Positions 1 through 8,214 of a DNA stretch of 64,000 bases are shown here, one piece after another (the stretch's first letter is position 1; every line of letters begins with the position of its first letter). The notes beneath the pieces are model-generated. The model was not told the DNA's origin, did no database searches, and saw nothing but the letters and a program-made list of their open reading frames with translations. Source of the stretch: UBA6522 sp965221035 (GTDB lineage: Bacteria > Pseudomonadota > Gammaproteobacteria > Steroidobacterales > Rariloculaceae); contig OZ244860.1 of assembly GCA_965221035.1 (NCBI GenBank), positions 2,418,001-2,482,000 of the forward strand, given 5' to 3'. Position numbers and translations under genes: made by a program.

Positions 1-1046
1 TGGTGCTATCCGCGCTGTTCCTGGGATTCGCCCTCGGGCAGGTTGCCTATGGCCCGCTTGCCGACCGTTTCGGCAGGAAGCCCGCAATGTATGGCGGGCT
101 CGGCCTGTTCGTGCTGGGGTGCCTGCTCTCCATGGGCGCGTGGAACTACGAAGCGATGCTCGCCGGGAGATTTCTGCAGGGCATCGGTGCAGCCGGACCG
201 CGAGTCGTCTGTCTGACCCTGGTGCGCGACCGGTACGAGGGCCGCGAGATGGCACGGGTCATGTCATTCATTATGGCGGTGTTCGTCATCATCCCCACCG
301 TTGCCCCGGCCCTTGGGCAGGCGATGATGCTGGTGTCGGGTTGGAGGGCGATCTTCGGCGCGCTGCTGGTATTCGCCATGACCGGGCTGATCTGGTTTGC
401 GATCAGGCAGCCGGAAACGCTGAAGCCGGAGCGACGCGTGCCATTGTCCATCGGCCCGATCGCAGCCGCGATGGCCCAGGTAGGAAGTAATCGCGCCGCC
501 GTCGGCTACACGGCCGCCGCCGGACTGGTATTCGGCGGCTTTCTCGGCTATCTGAATTCGGCGCAACAAATATTCCAGGAGCAGTTCCAGGTGGGCGCGC
601 TGTTTCCGACCTATTTTGCGATGCTTTCGCTGGCATTCGCCGCAGCATCCTATGTGAACGGCAAGCTGGTGATTCGGTATGGCATGCGCAAGCTGGCGAT
701 ACGCAGCATCATGGGTCTGTGCGTATTTTCGGTCGTCTTCCTGGTGGCCCTGGTTCCGGCCGACGGGTTGGCTCCGTTGTGGGTCTTCCTGCTATGGGGC
801 GCCGGTGCGTTTTTCTGCCTTGGTGCCGTATTCGGCAATGTCAACGCGCTGGCCATGGAGCCCTTCGGGCACATCGCGGGCATCGCGGCGGCGCTGATCG
901 GGTCGTTCACCTCGCTGCTCTCGATGCTGCTGGGTGCGGTGATCGGCCAGTTCTATGACGGCACGCTATTGCCTCTGGTGGGTGGTTTTGCCTTTTTGGG
1001 GATCGCTTCGCTTTGCGCCATGTCTTGGGCGGGGCGCGGGGGCTGA
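1..1046 (+). CDS. Bcr/CflA-type MFS drug efflux transporter, 5' end missing
   Basis: Major facilitator proton antiporter of the inner membrane, most like the Bcr/CflA multidrug branch. The visible 347 residues start inside the protein: the first helices carry the MFS loop motif GPLADRFGRKP, then GRFLQGIGAAGPRVV, which is typical of Bcr/CflA helix 4. About ten hydrophobic segments follow, ending in a last helix before the stop at 1044-1046. Family members run near 400 residues, so roughly 50 N-terminal residues lie upstream of the window; the in-frame GTG at position 3 is not the real start. The substrate cannot be read from the sequence. Family call is firm, drug specificity is not. Confidence 0.9.
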   Translation, partial: VLSALFLGFALGQVAYGPLADRFGRKPAMYGGLGLFVLGCLLSMGAWNYEAMLAGRFLQGIGAAGPRVVCLTLVRDRYEGREMARVMSFIMAVFVIIPTVAPALGQAMMLVSGWRAIFGALLVFAMTGLIWFAIRQPETLKPERRVPLSIGPIAAAMAQVGSNRAAVGYTAAAGLVFGGFLGYLNSAQQIFQEQFQVGALFPTYFAMLSLAFAAASYVNGKLVIRYGMRKLAIRSIMGLCVFSVVFLVALVPADGLAPLWVFLLWGAGAFFCLGAVFGNVNALAMEPFGHIAGIAAALIGSFTSLLSMLLGAVIGQFYDGTLLPLVGGFAFLGIASLCAMSWAGRGG

Positions 1047-1074
1047 ATTCGGAAGAGTCTCTTTCGGCTGGCCC

Positions 1075-1220
1075 GCGCCATTCGTGCACGGCCATCCCTT
1101 GCGCGCTCAAGTTCGCCCGCCATCCATGGCGGGCCCACATCGGGGCTCGGTGCTTCTGGCCATCCATGGCACGCACCGAGCCCACGACGCGCGCAAGGGA
1201 TGGCCGCGCACGAATGGCGC
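1075..1220. repeat. 146-bp nested inverted repeat
   Basis: The outer arms, 1075-1106 and 1189-1220, are 32-base inverted copies with a single mismatch. Inside them 1143-1153 pairs perfectly with 1173-1183 (11 bases). Two near-palindromic cores around CCATCCATGG occur at about 1116-1133 and 1158-1171. The whole element could fold into one long cruciform or RNA hairpin just downstream of the efflux pump gene. There is no transposase, and the size suits a REP/BIME-like or miniature inverted-repeat element. Confidence 0.75.
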
Positions 1221-1352
1221 TCATGGGTTTTGTTGGCGTTTGGGCGTTGGCGCTGCCTGGTGGCGAATAGGCTACGCGAAATTTTTTTGCTCGTATCTGC
1301 ATATTTGCAACCGACAGAACACCGACAGAACTCAGTCTTGACCTCCCCCCCC

Positions 1353-1374
1353 CTTGTGGTAGGTATACTACAAG
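1353..1374 (+). other. Short stem-loop after a C9 tract
   Basis: CTTGTGGTA and TACTACAAG pair over nine positions (one G-T pair) around a four-base loop. No T-run follows, so it is a weak terminator candidate. As DNA it is an imperfect palindrome that could equally be an operator. Role not established. Confidence 0.35.
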
Positions 1375-1496
1375 TCGATGATGGTTGATCCATATGCGAA
1401 CCTTGGCGTAGCAATAGGTGCATTGACACGGATAAATGGAGGTCTCCGGCGTTGAGACGGCACTGATACGGAGTTGATGGATCAGGGGGATAGAAT

Positions 1497-2597
1497 ATGA
1501 AGTACGCGCGAAAAATTGTAATTTGGACGCCTATTCTGCTTGCGGCCATCGTAGTCTCATTTATCATGGGCAGAATCACTCTTGAGCCTACTGGCGAACA
1601 ATCCTTGTCGGAATTTCGAGGTTCCGCTGTCGATAGCGGTGAACATTCAGCGGAGGCAGCTCGGGATGAAGGGGTGTCCGATCTCCTGTCTGGTGAACAC
1701 GCATCCATCGAATCAGGTCAGACGTGGACATTGGCGGAGCTATCGCTCATCAATTCCAGAAACCATGAACTTTTTCTTGGAAATACAGTAGTCGAAGAGC
1801 TTGCGATGGGTTATGAGTTGATTGGCCAAGAGCTATTTCCGTCTACAAAACCACGACACAAGCTATTGGTTTTCCCGGATGGCAACGCGCTCACTGTTGA
1901 ATTCGAATTACCAGCCCAATTTGATGAGACTTGGTGGCACGTGGAAGATGGGATCAGTCCCGGTTTTTTCGAGCCGCTCAGTATGGCCGCTTCCAAGGGC
2001 AACGATGCTGCTGCTCATCAACTTTACACATCCCTAAAGGCATGTGAGAAAGCACCAAGAACGTTGGCTGAATTCAACGCGCGGGAAAATCAACTGCGGG
2101 GCAAATACCCCGTTGAAGATGCAGAAATATATGTTCAGCACGATCAGGATTTGTATCGTCGCTGTCAAGGCACGACCGAGGACATGATGGCCACTGCAAT
2201 TGAGTTATTGCGACAAACGGGTGAAGCTGGTAGTTGGTTAAATGCAGAAAAGTGGGCGTTGGAAGTGCAAGGCGCGCAACCAGAAGTTGCCGAAGCCATT
2301 TATAGGCGCCTTTGGAATGAAAACGGGAGTATGTCGGCCCTGAATCTGCTGGCAGGAGTTTACAGTGTCAGGCAGCCGGCTTCGTATTCGGAGGCAGTAG
2401 CGGCCTTTGCGTACTACTACGCCGGCACGATGCTCGTACTTGCCGATTTGGACGGGATTGTTGATGTGGACGACGTTCGAGAATATCTGATTCAGGACTT
2501 GATGCAGTTGGAAAACACCGCTTCCTATTCCGTGGCCCAGGCAGGAAAGGCCCTTGCCTACCGGTTGATTGCCGAGAATCCGAATTGTTGCCGCTGA
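1497..2597 (+). CDS. Membrane-anchored protein of unknown function, lower GC
   Basis: 366 residues. A positively charged N-terminus (MKYARK) leads into one hydrophobic segment at about residues 7-25, with no clear signal-peptidase site, so it is probably an N-in/C-out single-pass anchor with a periplasmic body. The C-terminal half is alpha-helical and resembles Sel1/TPR-type helical repeats (for example around ALNLLAGVYSVRQPASYSEA), but I cannot assign a family. Base use differs from the neighbours: line 1861-1920 has 29 G/C of 60. A truncated secreted-protein gene follows 16 bases downstream with a strong Shine-Dalgarno, so the two were probably one operon, likely acquired horizontally. Confidence 0.7.
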   Translation: MKYARKIVIWTPILLAAIVVSFIMGRITLEPTGEQSLSEFRGSAVDSGEHSAEAARDEGVSDLLSGEHASIESGQTWTLAELSLINSRNHELFLGNTVVEELAMGYELIGQELFPSTKPRHKLLVFPDGNALTVEFELPAQFDETWWHVEDGISPGFFEPLSMAASKGNDAAAHQLYTSLKACEKAPRTLAEFNARENQLRGKYPVEDAEIYVQHDQDLYRRCQGTTEDMMATAIELLRQTGEAGSWLNAEKWALEVQGAQPEVAEAIYRRLWNENGSMSALNLLAGVYSVRQPASYSEAVAAFAYYYAGTMLVLADLDGIVDVDDVREYLIQDLMQLENTASYSVAQAGKALAYRLIAENPNCCR

Positions 2598-2613
2598 CCG
2601 AAGGAGACGTCCA

Positions 2614-3067
2614 ATGAACATCCACATACCTGTATTATTTTGTTCTTGCGTGCGGCATTTTTCTCTCGGATATTACCCCTGCGCAATTATAGAGCGGTAT
2701 GAATTGCTCGGGCCAACGTATATACGTTTGCCGCGATGAAGAACACTCAGCCGGGGCTGCTTGGAGACCATATGGTTGGTCGATGAGTGGGCCTGCCTTT
2801 GGTCAATTTGAACCGTTAAGGGTAGGGGTAAGTTTAAATTTCCCCGTCGTCCGCTTTGTTTGTGACAGAGACCCAGCTGGGGCCACACGCCGCGAAGAAC
2901 CGCTTGTTTTTGGCCGAACGGCCGTCTGGTATGAACGTTTTGGGCGGATAATCGTCGACCACCCAGCAAAATCGCATAGCGTCCAAATCCCGGGCGTCAC
3001 TTATGAAAATACTCGACATAGGGATGGTGTGACCTGCCAACGACAGCAAACGCCTATGCTAGGGTAG
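2614..3067 (+). pseudogene. Decayed small secreted-protein gene (frameshift plus in-frame stop)
   Basis: AAGGAG lies seven bases before the ATG at 2614, an excellent ribosome binding site. Read from that ATG the frame stops after 41 codons. Shifting one base near 2630 gives LYYFVLACGIFLSDITPAQ, a convincing signal-peptide-like segment. The same shifted frame, after one TAG at 2690-2692, runs open to 3067 for about 125 codons with several cysteines. The simplest reading is a gene for a secreted protein of about 145 residues that has suffered a frameshift and a nonsense change. I do not recognise the mature domain. Sequencing error could explain one defect, less easily both. Confidence 0.45.
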
Positions 3068-3244
3068 GTGGCTGGTATTGGGTTCGACCGTCAGGATTGT
3101 TTATTGCTTGTTTGATCCAGATACCCGACGAGTTTAATGGGTCTACAAGTAGTGGAATCGCAAGATCTCAAGCGATCAGAGAGTGTGAAGAATCGTACGG
3201 TTGGTATTAGGCATTGCGATCCTACGGTTCCCTTGGCGGCTTTT
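3068..3244. other. Intergenic remnant, nothing recognised
   Basis: Lower-GC tail of the islet before the convergent CinA-type gene. Open frames entering it are continuations of shadows of that gene. I see no promoter, terminator or repeat. Confidence 0.4.
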
Positions 3245-4006
3245 TCATTGGGTTTCACCGCCTATGTTGGCCATGGTGACGATGATCTCCCGCAGGACCT
3301 GATCGACCAGTTTCTCGTCCGTCCCGCGCACAACCAGGTTGGCGCCGAAGCGGTTTTCCCGGTAGAACGGGTAGCTGCCGATCTCCACCTGGGGGTGCTT
3401 TCGGACGATGACTTCCAGGGGCGCGGCCAGTTCGCCTTCGGGGAGGTAGACGTCGATGTTCCGGGAATGGATGGGGGCCCCGCCGTCCAGTTGCTCGTCC
3501 AGGGTGGAGAACATTCCGCGGGCCACGGCGGGAATGCCGGCCAGGACGAACACGTTTTCGATCCGGAACCCCGGTGCGCCGCTAAGCGGGTTGTCGATCA
3601 GGCTGGCGCCTTCGGGGACGTGTGCCATCTTCAGGCGCGCGGGGTTGAGCTCTAGTCTACGCCTGCGCAGGCGCTCCACCGCTTCCTGGTGTAGCACCAG
3701 GTCGCGGCCGAACGCATCGGCGACGCACTCCGCGGTGATGTCGTCGTGGGTCGGCCCGATGCCCCCGGTCGTGAATACATGGGTGTATGCCGCGCGACAC
3801 TCGTTCACCGCGGCAATGATGGCCGCCTTGTCATCCCGCAGCACGCGCGCCTCCACCAGTGTGATTCCCTTGGCCGCAAGCTCGGTGCCCAGGTACTTGA
3901 GGTTGGCGTCCTGGGTCTTGCCCGAGAGGATCTCGTTGCCGATGATCAGTACGCACGCGGTTGCGGATTTGGCTTCCATGGCTGCGAATGAAGGTTGTCT
4001 ATGCAT
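3245..4006 (-). CDS. CinA-type MoCF-domain protein (competence/damage-inducible protein A family)
   Basis: 253 residues, matching the single-domain COG1058 branch (the N-terminal half of CinA) rather than the full-length protein with a deamidase domain. The MoCF_biosynth fold is shown by IIGNEILSGKTQDAN near the N-terminus and FTTGGIGPTHDDIT at about residues 88-101. This fold binds molybdopterin or nucleotides in MoaB, MoeA and CinA; the biochemical role of stand-alone members is unsettled (nucleotide pyrophosphatase activity has been reported for relatives). A second in-frame ATG, at 3979, gives a start closer to the family norm. Neither start has a strong Shine-Dalgarno. Confidence 0.85.
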   Translation of the reverse strand: MHRQPSFAAMEAKSATACVLIIGNEILSGKTQDANLKYLGTELAAKGITLVEARVLRDDKAAIIAAVNECRAAYTHVFTTGGIGPTHDDITAECVADAFGRDLVLHQEAVERLRRRRLELNPARLKMAHVPEGASLIDNPLSGAPGFRIENVFVLAGIPAVARGMFSTLDEQLDGGAPIHSRNIDVYLPEGELAAPLEVIVRKHPQVEIGSYPFYRENRFGANLVVRGTDEKLVDQVLREIIVTMANIGGETQ

Positions 4007-4120
4007 CGCCCGTCCGACCGGCCGGGTGGGGCGAATCCTACACTATGTTGGGTTTCGCGTTTTCGAGGCCACGCGCATTCACTTGATATGCACTGACTTT
4101 GCCAGAACAATACCCGCCCC

Positions 4121-4897
4121 ATGAACGATGCGGATTCTCAATCGCCCGGAACGCTGGTTCTGGTGCGTCATGGCCAGAGCGAGTGGAATCTCAAGAACCT
4201 CTTCACCGGCTGGACCGACGTGGACCTGACGGACCAGGGTATCCGGGAGGCGCGATCCGCGGGCCGCGCTTTGCAGGACCAGGGATTGTCCTTCGACATC
4301 GCCTTCACTTCCGTGTTGACCCGCGCGATCCGCACGTTGTGGTTGATCCTGGACGAGATGGACTTGATGTGGATCCCGGTGCACCGTGAGTGGCGGCTGA
4401 ACGAACGCCATTATGGCGCGTTGCAAGGACTGGACAAGGCGGAAACGGCTGCCCGGCACGGCGCCGATCAGGTCAGGATATGGCGGCGGTCCTACGACCT
4501 GCCGCCACCCGCCCTCAAGCCAGACGACAGGCGCCACCCGAGGCACGACCGGCGCTACCGGCGGCTTGACCCGGTGCAACTGCCGTCAACCGAATCCCTG
4601 GCGACCACGCTGGAACGGGTGATGCCCTGCTGGGACCAGCGCATCGCGCCGCAACTCAGGGCCGGGCACAATGTCCTGGTTCCGGCCCATGGCAACAGCC
4701 TGAGGGCGCTGGTCAAGATGCTGGAGGGGATTTCCGAACAGGCGATCACCAAATTCAACATCCCCACCGGCGTGCCGCGGGTATACGAACTCGATCATCA
4801 ATTGCGCCCGGTGAAGGCGGAGTATCTGGGCGATCCCGCCGCCATCGCGGCGGCGGCGCAGGCCGTGGCCGACCAGGCCGGCGCGCGGTCAGACTGA
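4121..4897 (+). CDS. gpmA: 2,3-bisphosphoglycerate-dependent phosphoglycerate mutase
   Basis: Cytosolic glycolytic and gluconeogenic enzyme interconverting 3- and 2-phosphoglycerate through a phosphohistidine. The signature VRHGQSEWN places the catalytic His at residue 17; NERHYGALQG (about residue 95) holds the second acid/base region, and PAHGNSLRAL the second His. The 258-residue length and the insert before LPSTESL fit the bacterial dPGM family, as does the C-terminal NIPTGVPRVYEL. The carbonic-anhydrase gene follows 2 bases after the stop, so the two are co-transcribed. Confidence 0.96.
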   Translation: MNDADSQSPGTLVLVRHGQSEWNLKNLFTGWTDVDLTDQGIREARSAGRALQDQGLSFDIAFTSVLTRAIRTLWLILDEMDLMWIPVHREWRLNERHYGALQGLDKAETAARHGADQVRIWRRSYDLPPPALKPDDRRHPRHDRRYRRLDPVQLPSTESLATTLERVMPCWDQRIAPQLRAGHNVLVPAHGNSLRALVKMLEGISEQAITKFNIPTGVPRVYELDHQLRPVKAEYLGDPAAIAAAAQAVADQAGARSD

Positions 4898-4899
4898 AA

Positions 4900-5442
4900 A
4901 TGCTTTACGACCTGGGCGAATATCGTGTACAGACCGTGGGCGACCGGTTCTTCGTCGCACCCAACGCCGCCGTCATCGGCCAGGTGGTGCTCGGGGAGGA
5001 CGCGAGCGTGTGGTTCAGCGCGGTGCTGCGGGCGGATAACGACAAGATCCTCATCGGGGATCGTTGCAACATCCAGGACGGCTCCATGTTCCACGTGGAC
5101 AAGGGTGCGCCGGTCGTGCTGGAGGAAGAGGTGAACGTCGGCCACTCCGCCACGGTCCATGGTTGCCGTGTGGGAGCCGGTTCCCTGGTCGGCATGGGCG
5201 CCACCATCCTGAGCCACGCCGTGCTCGGGAAATACTGCATCGTCGGGGCCCAGGCGCTGGTGACGGAGGGCAAGCGGTTTCCCGACCGTTCGCTGATCGT
5301 GGGAACGCCGGGCAAGCGCGTCCGCGAGGTCACCGACGCCGAGATCGAACACCTGCGGTGGAGTGCCGAGCATTATGTGCAGCGCGGCCGGTACTACCGG
5401 GAAAACCTCGCTGCGGTTTCGCCCGGCGTCAAGGACAGGTAA
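4900..5442 (+). CDS. Gamma-class carbonic anhydrase-like protein (YrdA/CaiE family)
   Basis: 180 residues forming a left-handed beta-helix of hexapeptide repeats. The three zinc-ligand histidines expected of gamma carbonic anhydrases are present at H65, H82 and H87 (FHVDKG and VGHSATVHG). It probably hydrates CO2 in the cytosol, although YrdA-type members often show little activity. It lacks the long acidic N-terminal loop of archaeal Cam. Transcribed with gpmA. Confidence 0.88.
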   Translation: MLYDLGEYRVQTVGDRFFVAPNAAVIGQVVLGEDASVWFSAVLRADNDKILIGDRCNIQDGSMFHVDKGAPVVLEEEVNVGHSATVHGCRVGAGSLVGMGATILSHAVLGKYCIVGAQALVTEGKRFPDRSLIVGTPGKRVREVTDAEIEHLRWSAEHYVQRGRYYRENLAAVSPGVKDR

Positions 5443-5538
5443 CCGGGGGTAACAGCCGGTATGTGTGGCCGGCGCGATTCGGGTGGATGCCGCAGGTGAC
5501 TTCGCGTTGTCCGAAAAACCCGTTGTAGTGTTGTTGCC

Positions 5539-6408
5539 TCAGGCATCCGGCTGCGGCCAGATGCGAATCAGCCCTTCCTGGGCGGTCGAAGCAACCAGCG
5601 TGCCGTCCTCGTCGTAGAACCGGCCCGTGGCCAGCCCCCGCGCGCCGGAGGCGTTCGGACTCTCCATGCGGTATAGCAGCCACCGATCAGCGCGGAACGG
5701 GCGGTGGAACCACATGGCGTGGTCCAGGCTCGCCATCTGGACGTTGTCCTGCTCCCAGCGGATGCCGTGGGGCAACAGGGTCGTTCCCACCAGCTGGTAG
5801 TCGGAGATGTAGGCGAGCAGATTCCGGTGCACGTCCGCGTCGTCGGGCAATTTGTCCACCGTGCGTATCCAGAGATGGCGGTGGGGCGGCCTCGGTGCCC
5901 TGGTCAGCAGGTCCGCCGACTCCACCGGCCTCATTTCGACGGGCCGCTCCCGTTTCAGGTAGCGGCGCATCTTGTGCGGCACGTTCTGCATGCTGGCCGC
6001 GGGCACATCGCGCAGCTCGGCCAGTTCTTCCGGACGAGGGACGTCAGGCGCACTGGCTTGATGTTCGATACCGGTTTCGAGCTTCTGGAACGATGCAGCC
6101 ATGTTGAAGATCGGACGGCCGTGCTGCACGGCGACCACCCGGCGATTGCTGAAGCTTCGGCCGTCCCGGGCGCGGTCGACCTCGTAGAGGATCGGCGCGC
6201 CGACATCCCCGGCACGGAGAAAATAGGCATGCAGCGAGTGGACGGTGAGGTCCTCCACCGTGTGGTTCGCCGCACCGAGCGCCTGGCCCAGCACCTGGCC
6301 GCCGAATACACGGTTGCTGCCGATGTCCCGGCTCTCGCCGCGAAAGTGGTTTTCCTCCAGCCGTTCAAGCTCCAGGTGCTTCAGGAGATCGGCCAGAATC
6401 GGCTTCAT
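5539..6408 (-). CDS. tesB: Acyl-CoA thioesterase II
   Basis: Hydrolyses medium- to long-chain acyl-CoA to free fatty acid and CoA; a double hot-dog fold protein. 289 residues, the usual length. The N-terminal hot-dog has RVFGGQVLGQAL and SLHAYFLRAGD; the C-terminal one has YISDYQL (catalytic Asp), SLDHAMWFHRP and STAQEGLIR (catalytic Gln). Six bases separate it from the upstream dehydrogenase gene on the same strand, so the two form an operon. Confidence 0.95.
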   Translation of the reverse strand: MKPILADLLKHLELERLEENHFRGESRDIGSNRVFGGQVLGQALGAANHTVEDLTVHSLHAYFLRAGDVGAPILYEVDRARDGRSFSNRRVVAVQHGRPIFNMAASFQKLETGIEHQASAPDVPRPEELAELRDVPAASMQNVPHKMRRYLKRERPVEMRPVESADLLTRAPRPPHRHLWIRTVDKLPDDADVHRNLLAYISDYQLVGTTLLPHGIRWEQDNVQMASLDHAMWFHRPFRADRWLLYRMESPNASGARGLATGRFYDEDGTLVASTAQEGLIRIWPQPDA

Positions 6409-6414
6409 GGCGGG

Positions 6415-7290
6415 TCAGTTCCGGGTCCGGTTGAGACGCGCGATGAGGCTGCTGGTGTCCCATCGTCCGCCGCCCATACCCTCGACATCCGCGTAGAATT
6501 GGTCGACCAGGGCGGCGACCGACAGCTCCGCGCCGTTGCGCCGGGCTTCCTGGAGGCAGATGCGCAAGTCCTTCCGCATCCACTGAACGGCGAAACCGAA
6601 ATCGAACTCGCCGGCCATCATGGTTTCCCAGCGGTTGTCCATCTGCCAGGACTGGGCCGCTCCCTGGCTGATCACCTCAACCACCCGCTGCGGATCCAGG
6701 TCGGCCCGGCGGGCAAAATTGAGGGCTTCCGAAAGGCCCTGGACCAGTCCGGCGATGGCGATCTGGTTGACCATCTTGGTCAGTTGGCCGCTTCCGGCGC
6801 CGCCCATGAGTTTGACCGTCCCCGCGAAGCAGCGGATCAGCGGTTCGGCCCGCTGGAACGCTTCGGCATCGCCGCCCACCATGACGGTCAGCTTTCCCCC
6901 CTCGGCACCCGCCTGTCCGCCGGATACCGGGGCGTCCAGGCACCGAACGCCGCGTTCCGCTCCAGCCGAAGCCAGCTCCCTGGCCATGTCCGCGGAAGCG
7001 GTGGTGTGATCGATGAGAAAGGATCCAGGTCGCATGGCGTCGATCACGCCCTGGTCCAAGAGGACATCTCGAAGGTCGGGATCGTCTCCCAGACAGGAAA
7101 AGACGAAATCCTTGTCCGCCACCGCTTCCGCTGCGGTGTCCGCCCGGGCACCGCCGTGCTGGTCGCACCACTGTCGTGCCTTGCCGGCAGTGCGGTTATG
7201 GACCGTGACATCGTGTCCGGCGTGGCGCAGCCATCCGGCCATGGGATACCCCATTACGCCCAGACCCAGAAAGGCGACCTTGTTCGGCAC
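6415..7290 (-). CDS. Beta-hydroxyacid dehydrogenase (3-hydroxyisobutyrate / tartronate semialdehyde reductase family)
   Basis: NAD(P)-dependent oxidoreductase of 291 residues. An N-terminal Rossmann motif LGLGVMGYPMAGWL, the substrate loop DAPVSGGQAGAEGG and the catalytic Lys in QLTKMVNQI (about residue 171) are all present. These features are shared by HIBADH, GarR/GlxR and related enzymes, so the substrate is not decided. It is immediately upstream of tesB, and the phosphotransferase gene ends 32 bases further upstream, which suggests one minus-strand transcript from the moaB gene down to tesB. Confidence 0.9.
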   Translation of the reverse strand: MPNKVAFLGLGVMGYPMAGWLRHAGHDVTVHNRTAGKARQWCDQHGGARADTAAEAVADKDFVFSCLGDDPDLRDVLLDQGVIDAMRPGSFLIDHTTASADMARELASAGAERGVRCLDAPVSGGQAGAEGGKLTVMVGGDAEAFQRAEPLIRCFAGTVKLMGGAGSGQLTKMVNQIAIAGLVQGLSEALNFARRADLDPQRVVEVISQGAAQSWQMDNRWETMMAGEFDFGFAVQWMRKDLRICLQEARRNGAELSVAALVDQFYADVEGMGGGRWDTSSLIARLNRTRN

Positions 7291-7322
7291 TCGGGTTTCC
7301 CCTTGGTCCTCGAAAAACCGCG

Positions 7323-8210
7323 CTACCTTAGCACCGCCGCCATCGCGGCGGCAAAGCGCTTCAGTTCGTTGGCCTGCTCACCTCCGCGGTGTGCCAGCGC
7401 CCAGAAATAGGCCATGAGGCGCACCAGCCGGATGACCTGGTCCAGTTGCGCAATGGAAGCGTTGTCGGGCGCACGCCCATGGTAGGCCTGAAGGAGGCGA
7501 CGCGCGGGTTCCGGGCCGAAACCATTCAGGCCCGCAAGCCCGGCAAGATCGAGAACGGGGTCGGCGCGTACCGCATACTCGAAGTCCACCAGCCAGAGAT
7601 GCCCGTCGTCTAGGACGTTCGCGGCCACCAGGTCGTTGTGGCAGAGAACGGTCGGTTCGAACGCCGCCTCGAAGCGCAGCGCGAGCTGCCGGAATTCCCG
7701 GCCCCAGCGACGTCGCTCGGTCAAAAGCTTGTGTGATGCGCCGGGCGGTGCCCGGCAGGCCTCGACGTAACGCCGTGCCAGTCTTGTCGGTCTGAAGGCG
7801 CTCACCCCGGCCGGCACTGGCAGGCTGTGCAGGCGGCGCAACTGGGCAGCGATCCGGTCGATGTTGGCGTGGTCGCGAACCTGTCGGGCTTTCAAGGCTT
7901 GCGCACCCCGAAGGTACCGGGTTATCAGGGCACCGGTTTCAACGTCATGGGTGACGATCTCGGGGGTCAGCCCGGCATCGGCGGCCACCGCCAGCACCTG
8001 ACGTTCTATTTCCGGACCCAGCGTATTGCCGGCGCGGAAACGGTTGCCGGTTCCGGAAGCCACCGGCAGGCGGACGGCCCACCGGTCGCTGCCGCAGCGT
8101 AGCAGGAAACTGCGATTGCTGAGCCCGCCGGACAACGGCCGTACCCGCACTTCCGCAGGCTCGGCCCCCAGTAGGCCCGCGATCCGCTTGAGCGCCTCCC
8201 GTTCGATCAT
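7323..8210 (-). CDS. APH/choline-kinase-like phosphotransferase, possible thiamine or other vitamin kinase
   Basis: 295 residues of the aminoglycoside phosphotransferase/choline kinase superfamily. The catalytic loop is LCHNDLVAANVL (HxDxxxxN) and the metal site is VDFEYA. The start abuts the stop of a pnuC-type transporter gene (4 bases apart), so transport and phosphorylation of the same small molecule is likely. ThiK-like kinases (thiamine) and riboside kinases both belong here or act with Pnu transporters. It is not convincingly a resistance enzyme. Substrate is inference from context. Confidence 0.82.
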   Translation of the reverse strand: MIEREALKRIAGLLGAEPAEVRVRPLSGGLSNRSFLLRCGSDRWAVRLPVASGTGNRFRAGNTLGPEIERQVLAVAADAGLTPEIVTHDVETGALITRYLRGAQALKARQVRDHANIDRIAAQLRRLHSLPVPAGVSAFRPTRLARRYVEACRAPPGASHKLLTERRRWGREFRQLALRFEAAFEPTVLCHNDLVAANVLDDGHLWLVDFEYAVRADPVLDLAGLAGLNGFGPEPARRLLQAYHGRAPDNASIAQLDQVIRLVRLMAYFWALAHRGGEQANELKRFAAAMAAVLR

Positions 8211-8214
8211 GGGT

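Larger units (their letters stand above)
1047..1496. other. Gene-free stretch with nested inverted repeats and a poly-C tract
   Basis: No convincing coding frame is present. The left half holds a large nested inverted repeat (1075-1220, described separately). The right half turns AT-richer, with a run of nine C residues (1345-1353) running into a stem-loop at 1353-1374. A TTGACA hexamer at 1423-1428 has no recognisable -10 element at normal spacing, so I do not call it a promoter. A purine-rich stretch just before position 1497 can serve as ribosome binding site for the next gene. Confidence 0.6.

Noticed and set aside
1423..1428. TTGACA as -35 of the gene at 1497
   Set aside because: No -10-like hexamer at 16-18 bases.
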